64,000 nucleotides of DNA from Pilaira anomala. Taxonomy: Eukaryota; Mucoromycota; Mucoromycetes; Mucorales; Mucoraceae. Below, piece after piece: positions 61,596 to 64,000 of the stretch; positions within the stretch are counted from its first letter, which is position 1; each line of letters starts with the position of its first letter. The stretch covers positions 744,001 to 808,000 of the forward strand of contig JAIXMQ010000004.1 of NCBI GenBank assembly GCA_025716855.1, given 5' to 3'. Position numbers and translations under genes: made by a program. Under the pieces are notes generated by a model, which did not search any database, was not told the DNA's origin, and worked only from the letters and a program-made list of their open reading frames with translations.

Positions 61596-61971
61596 ATGAG
61601 TAGTTGGAGTAGTTTTTCACAAACATATGTGAACCCAGAGAACTTGAAAATAGCTGAACAACAAGTCGATGCTTTCATGGGAATGTTCAACAGGTAAAGT
61701 ATCATTATTTTATAGACTTGATAAACTTTTAACTTAATCTAACTTTTTAACACTGAATAGAATTATGACAGCTTGTCGAGACAAGTGTATTCCTAACCAC
61801 TATCACGAACCTGATTTGAACAAAGGTGAACAAAAATGTATTGATCGTTGTACTGCAAAATACATGTCAATACAAATGATTATGGGAGAAAGAATGAAGC
61901 ACATGTCACCTTTAGCTGAACCTATTGATAACAACAACAACAAGGACAGCTTCACACCCGATCCTCTTTAA
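61596..61971 (+). CDS. TIM10: Mitochondrial intermembrane-space chaperone Tim10
   Basis: Small Tim chaperone that with Tim9 escorts hydrophobic carriers across the intermembrane space. Two exons (61596-61693, 61761-61971) join in frame to give 102 aa. The twin CX3C motifs are CRDKC and CIDRC, separated by 15 residues as I read it. The Tim10-type segment DLNKGEQKCIDRCTAKYMSI distinguishes it from Tim9 and Tim13. The N-terminus is MSSWSSFSQTYVNPENLKIA; the C-terminal tail is hydrophilic with an Asn run (IDNNNNKDSF). Confidence 0.95.
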
Positions 61972-62113
61972 AAAAAATAGAAATACCATACACACTACTA
62001 CAACACACTCACACACATATACACGCACACTCAACATGTACTTTTTCACTTTGCCATTGTATTATATATTTTTTAAAAAAAAAATAAAGCTTTATATTCC
62101 TACTAAAGAGGGA
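61972..62113. terminator. Convergent 3' ends (TIM10 and four-TM gene)
   Basis: 142 bp between two stops with CA-rich then AT-rich sequence (aaaataaagc near 62083), a likely poly(A) region. Confidence 0.4.
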
Positions 62114-62827
62114 TTATGGTAAAAATCTGCTTTGTGCATAACTCATAAATCCAGTGGGCCCAACCCGTTGTGGAAAGAGATCACGAAGTTTTTGATGATA
62201 ACGAGAGATACATAAAGTCCAATAGGTGTAACAAATTGCCATGGTGATAAAAATTGCGATAGAAAACTTGAGTTCATCTTCCCATAATTTATGACAGTTA
62301 TATGTATTAAGTGATGAAGTCTCAGTAGGATCTACTTGAACGGATCCCACTGGCGGCTCTGTTATGATCATAATTAGTTCATTGGAGAGACCTTTTGATT
62401 TATTTAAGCACCAATCCATGTAGAGTGATTTTTGAATTCCAAACACAAAGATATTTGCTAGTATATCTAGCAAGTAAATTGGTACAATAAATGTTAAAAA
62501 TAATGCTCCCGCTATAAGTGTAACTGGTGTATCCTATAAAAAAAAATTGTTAATAGAAAAAAAAGCAACCCTTACTTTTTAAAATCTTACAACAAATAAG
62601 CCGTATAATGTCAAGAGTGAGACCAATGAAAATATTATTGATAATGTACCTAATACTATTAACGCTGGCTTATTTAAAAATGAAAATATAGCTAAAATGT
62701 GTTGTGTAAATATTTATCTTTTTTTTTTCATAACAACAGATTAAAAACTTACGAGTATAGCCCATAAACGACACTGTCGCAATGTATGTGTTTACGCCCT
62801 ATATACACAATATTAATCAATACATGT

Positions 62828-62858
<31 letters not shown>

Positions 62859-62980
62859 CTTACTAGCCATATTGTACACGCTAAAGCACATCCTCCTCTT
62901 AGTGACATACATGCACAAAACTTGCGATTAAATGGGTTGCCATCTTCATATCTCCTTTCAAATTTTCGTTGGTAAACCAT
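62114..62980 (-). CDS. Four-transmembrane protein, function unknown
   Basis: Four exons (62980-62864, 62798-62753, 62691-62591, 62533-62114) total 684 nt and encode 227 aa. Four hydrophobic segments are clear: CALACTIWLGVNTYIATVSF, ALIVLGTLSIIFSLVSLLTL, LIAGALFLTFIVPIYLLDIL and FSIAIFITMAICYTYWTLCI. The start MVYQRKFERRYEDGNPFNRK is basic, with CACMSLRGGCALAC leading into helix 1. A loop of about 50 residues separates helices 3 and 4 and holds Cys in MDWCLNKSKG and NTYNCHKLW. The layout recalls LAPTM4-like and Kei1-like Golgi/endosome proteins, but I cannot assign a family. Confidence 0.7.
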
Positions 62981-63639
62981 TTTTTTTTAAATATATATAT
63001 ATATATATTGGTTTAAATAAAAAAAGAAAGAAAGGATATATTATTATTATTTTTTTTTTTTGTTACTTTTTTTTGATTCAAAGGAAATGAAAACATTACT
63101 TTATTAGGAAGGACTCTCTTTTTTTTCAGGGTCATAACTTGTTGTAGCACTAAATTGCTGTTTGACGACAATTGTACAATACTAGTAGATTTAACTATTT
63201 TTTCCAACTATTTTTACTCTTATTATAAAATTAAAGAGACTCATTTTGATAATGATGAGTTCTTTTTTAAAAGAGAATTAGTCTATTGACAACAGTGTAT
63301 CTAAAAGCATAAGGCATAAACAAAAAAAAAAATCAAAAATTAAGCAGGACAACAAAAAAGTTAGACCCACTTTCTTTCTTCTTCCCCAAGATTAGAAATA
63401 GCTAAAATAACTGCTCAAAAAGTGTCTATGTAGCTTCATAATATAAGCCATTGTATAAGTTTCCAACTATTAAACAGAATTATAATATATACACCACCAC
63501 CTTTCACAAACTTCTTCCACCACCATAATTCGTCTCATTTCTACAGCAGCAGGCGCAAGATTCACGTGCATGTCACGTGATATTTTTTGGAATTGACAAT
63601 ACTATTGTATTTAAAATACAAAATTGATTTAACATGTGA
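62981..63639. other. Intergenic with tRNA-Arg 5' flank
   Basis: AT-rich with TA repeats at 62988-63009. Ends with the double CACGTG element (63563-63583) upstream of tRNA-Arg. No other gene recognised. Confidence 0.5.
63563..63583 (+). promoter_or_regulatory. Double CACGTG element upstream of tRNA-Arg
   Basis: CACGTG, CATGT, CACGTG, ATAT in succession, ending 56 nt before the mature tRNA 5' end. TATA-like TATTTAAAATA lies at 63609-63619. Matches the tRNA-Asn element with two base changes and the same 11-bp spacing between hexamer starts. Confidence 0.7.
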
Positions 63640-63712
63640 GGGGCTATGGCCCAATGGATAAGGCGTCTGACTACGAATCAGGAGATTCCAGGTTCGACCC
63701 CTGGTAGCCTCA
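63640..63712 (+). tRNA. tRNA-Arg (ACG)
   Basis: 73-nt cloverleaf, no intron. The acceptor stem GGGGCTA pairs with TAGCCTC (one G-T pair), discriminator A. The anticodon arm is TCTGA-CTACGAA-TCAGG with anticodon ACG (read as ICG after editing). A box TGGCCCAATGGA; B box GGTTCGACCCC; T arm CCAGG/CCTGG. A T run follows at about 63719-63735. Confidence 0.96.
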
Positions 63713-64000
63713 CATCTTCATTTTGCATTTTTAAACTTTTGTTGAGGTGCATGTAGACTTGTGTAACTTGGAATGTGATGTTGAAAGACTTTGTTCTATC
63801 CAATATGTTTTTTTTTGTCATTACCAGTACTCAATCACCTGTATTTGAAGCAAGTTATACGGTCTTAATATTTAATATATAGCACAAAGTAAATTAATTG
63901 AGTCTATATAACTCTATAGAAAGGGATTACTAGAAGTACATGTACTAAGGTTAAAAAAAAAAGGTCTGTTGCTATGAAAAAAAGACAACTTGAAATTCAA
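63713..64000. other. Flank 3' of tRNA-Arg
   Basis: AT-rich, no feature recognised other than T runs that can end Pol III transcription. Confidence 0.5.

Overview
The window looks like nuclear DNA of an early-diverging filamentous fungus, most likely Mucoromycota (Mucorales-like). Genes are split by many short AT-rich introns. Intergenic DNA and introns are full of long poly(A)/poly(T) runs. The gene set is fungal (ERG1, PAH1/lipin, REG1, SAPS, CLU1, Pho80-type cyclin, formin, allantoinase), and the mobile-element remnants and the divergent Hsp70-like family are of kinds I associate with Mucorales. Taxonomy is inference from gene content and style; no rRNA is present.

Layout. 1-1373 (-): gp78/AMFR-like RING E3 ligase, cut by the window start. 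2018-6608 (-): diaphanous-type formin. 6789-8425 (-): REG1-like PP1 regulator. 8943-10760: decayed PIF/Harbinger-like element with a SANT-like ORF and a broken transposase flanked by a 19-bp direct repeat. 10980-13271 (-): secreted acid sphingomyelinase with a saposin domain. 14499-16241 (-): squalene epoxidase ERG1, divergent from a SAPS-family Sit4/PP6 regulator (16618-19105, +). 19371-21368 (-): AVT1-like vacuolar amino-acid transporter. 23672-25173 (+): ATF/CREB-type bZIP factor. 25415-25896 (-): splicing factor PHF5A/RDS3. 26166-27130 (+): broken Tc1/mariner-type transposase. 27479-about 31190 (-): divergent Hsp70-like gene. 32443-33448 (+): unidentified gene, followed by lipin PAH1 (33600-36809, +). 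38943-40430 (-): allantoinase. 40431-48234: gene-poor DNA with very long homopolymers, unrecognised gene debris and a truncated Hsp70-like paralogue (46091-47336). 48235-48308 (-): tRNA-Asn. 49374-53585 (-): CLU1. 54196-57087 (-): JmjC + ZZ-finger protein. 58070-59125 (+): intronless HAD-IIA hydrolase. 60054-60872 (+): Pho80-type cyclin. 61596-61971 (+): TIM10. 62114-62980 (-): four-TM membrane protein. 63640-63712 (+): tRNA-Arg.

Most genes are independent housekeeping or signalling loci with no operon-like logic. Some share themes: lipid and sterol metabolism (sphingomyelinase, ERG1, lipin), phosphatase control (REG1 for PP1, SAPS for Sit4/PP6), and mitochondria (CLU1, TIM10).

The most unexpected signal is an almost identical double CACGTG element (CACGTG-N5-CACGTGATAT) about 50-56 nt upstream of both tRNA genes, which lie 15 kb apart on opposite strands; each also has a TATA-like stretch near -20 to -30. 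Other points of interest are an intron in PHF5A whose 3' splice site is preceded by a long poly(A) instead of a pyrimidine tract, introns whose 5' splice sites run straight into poly(A), and the Hsp70-like paralogue pair.
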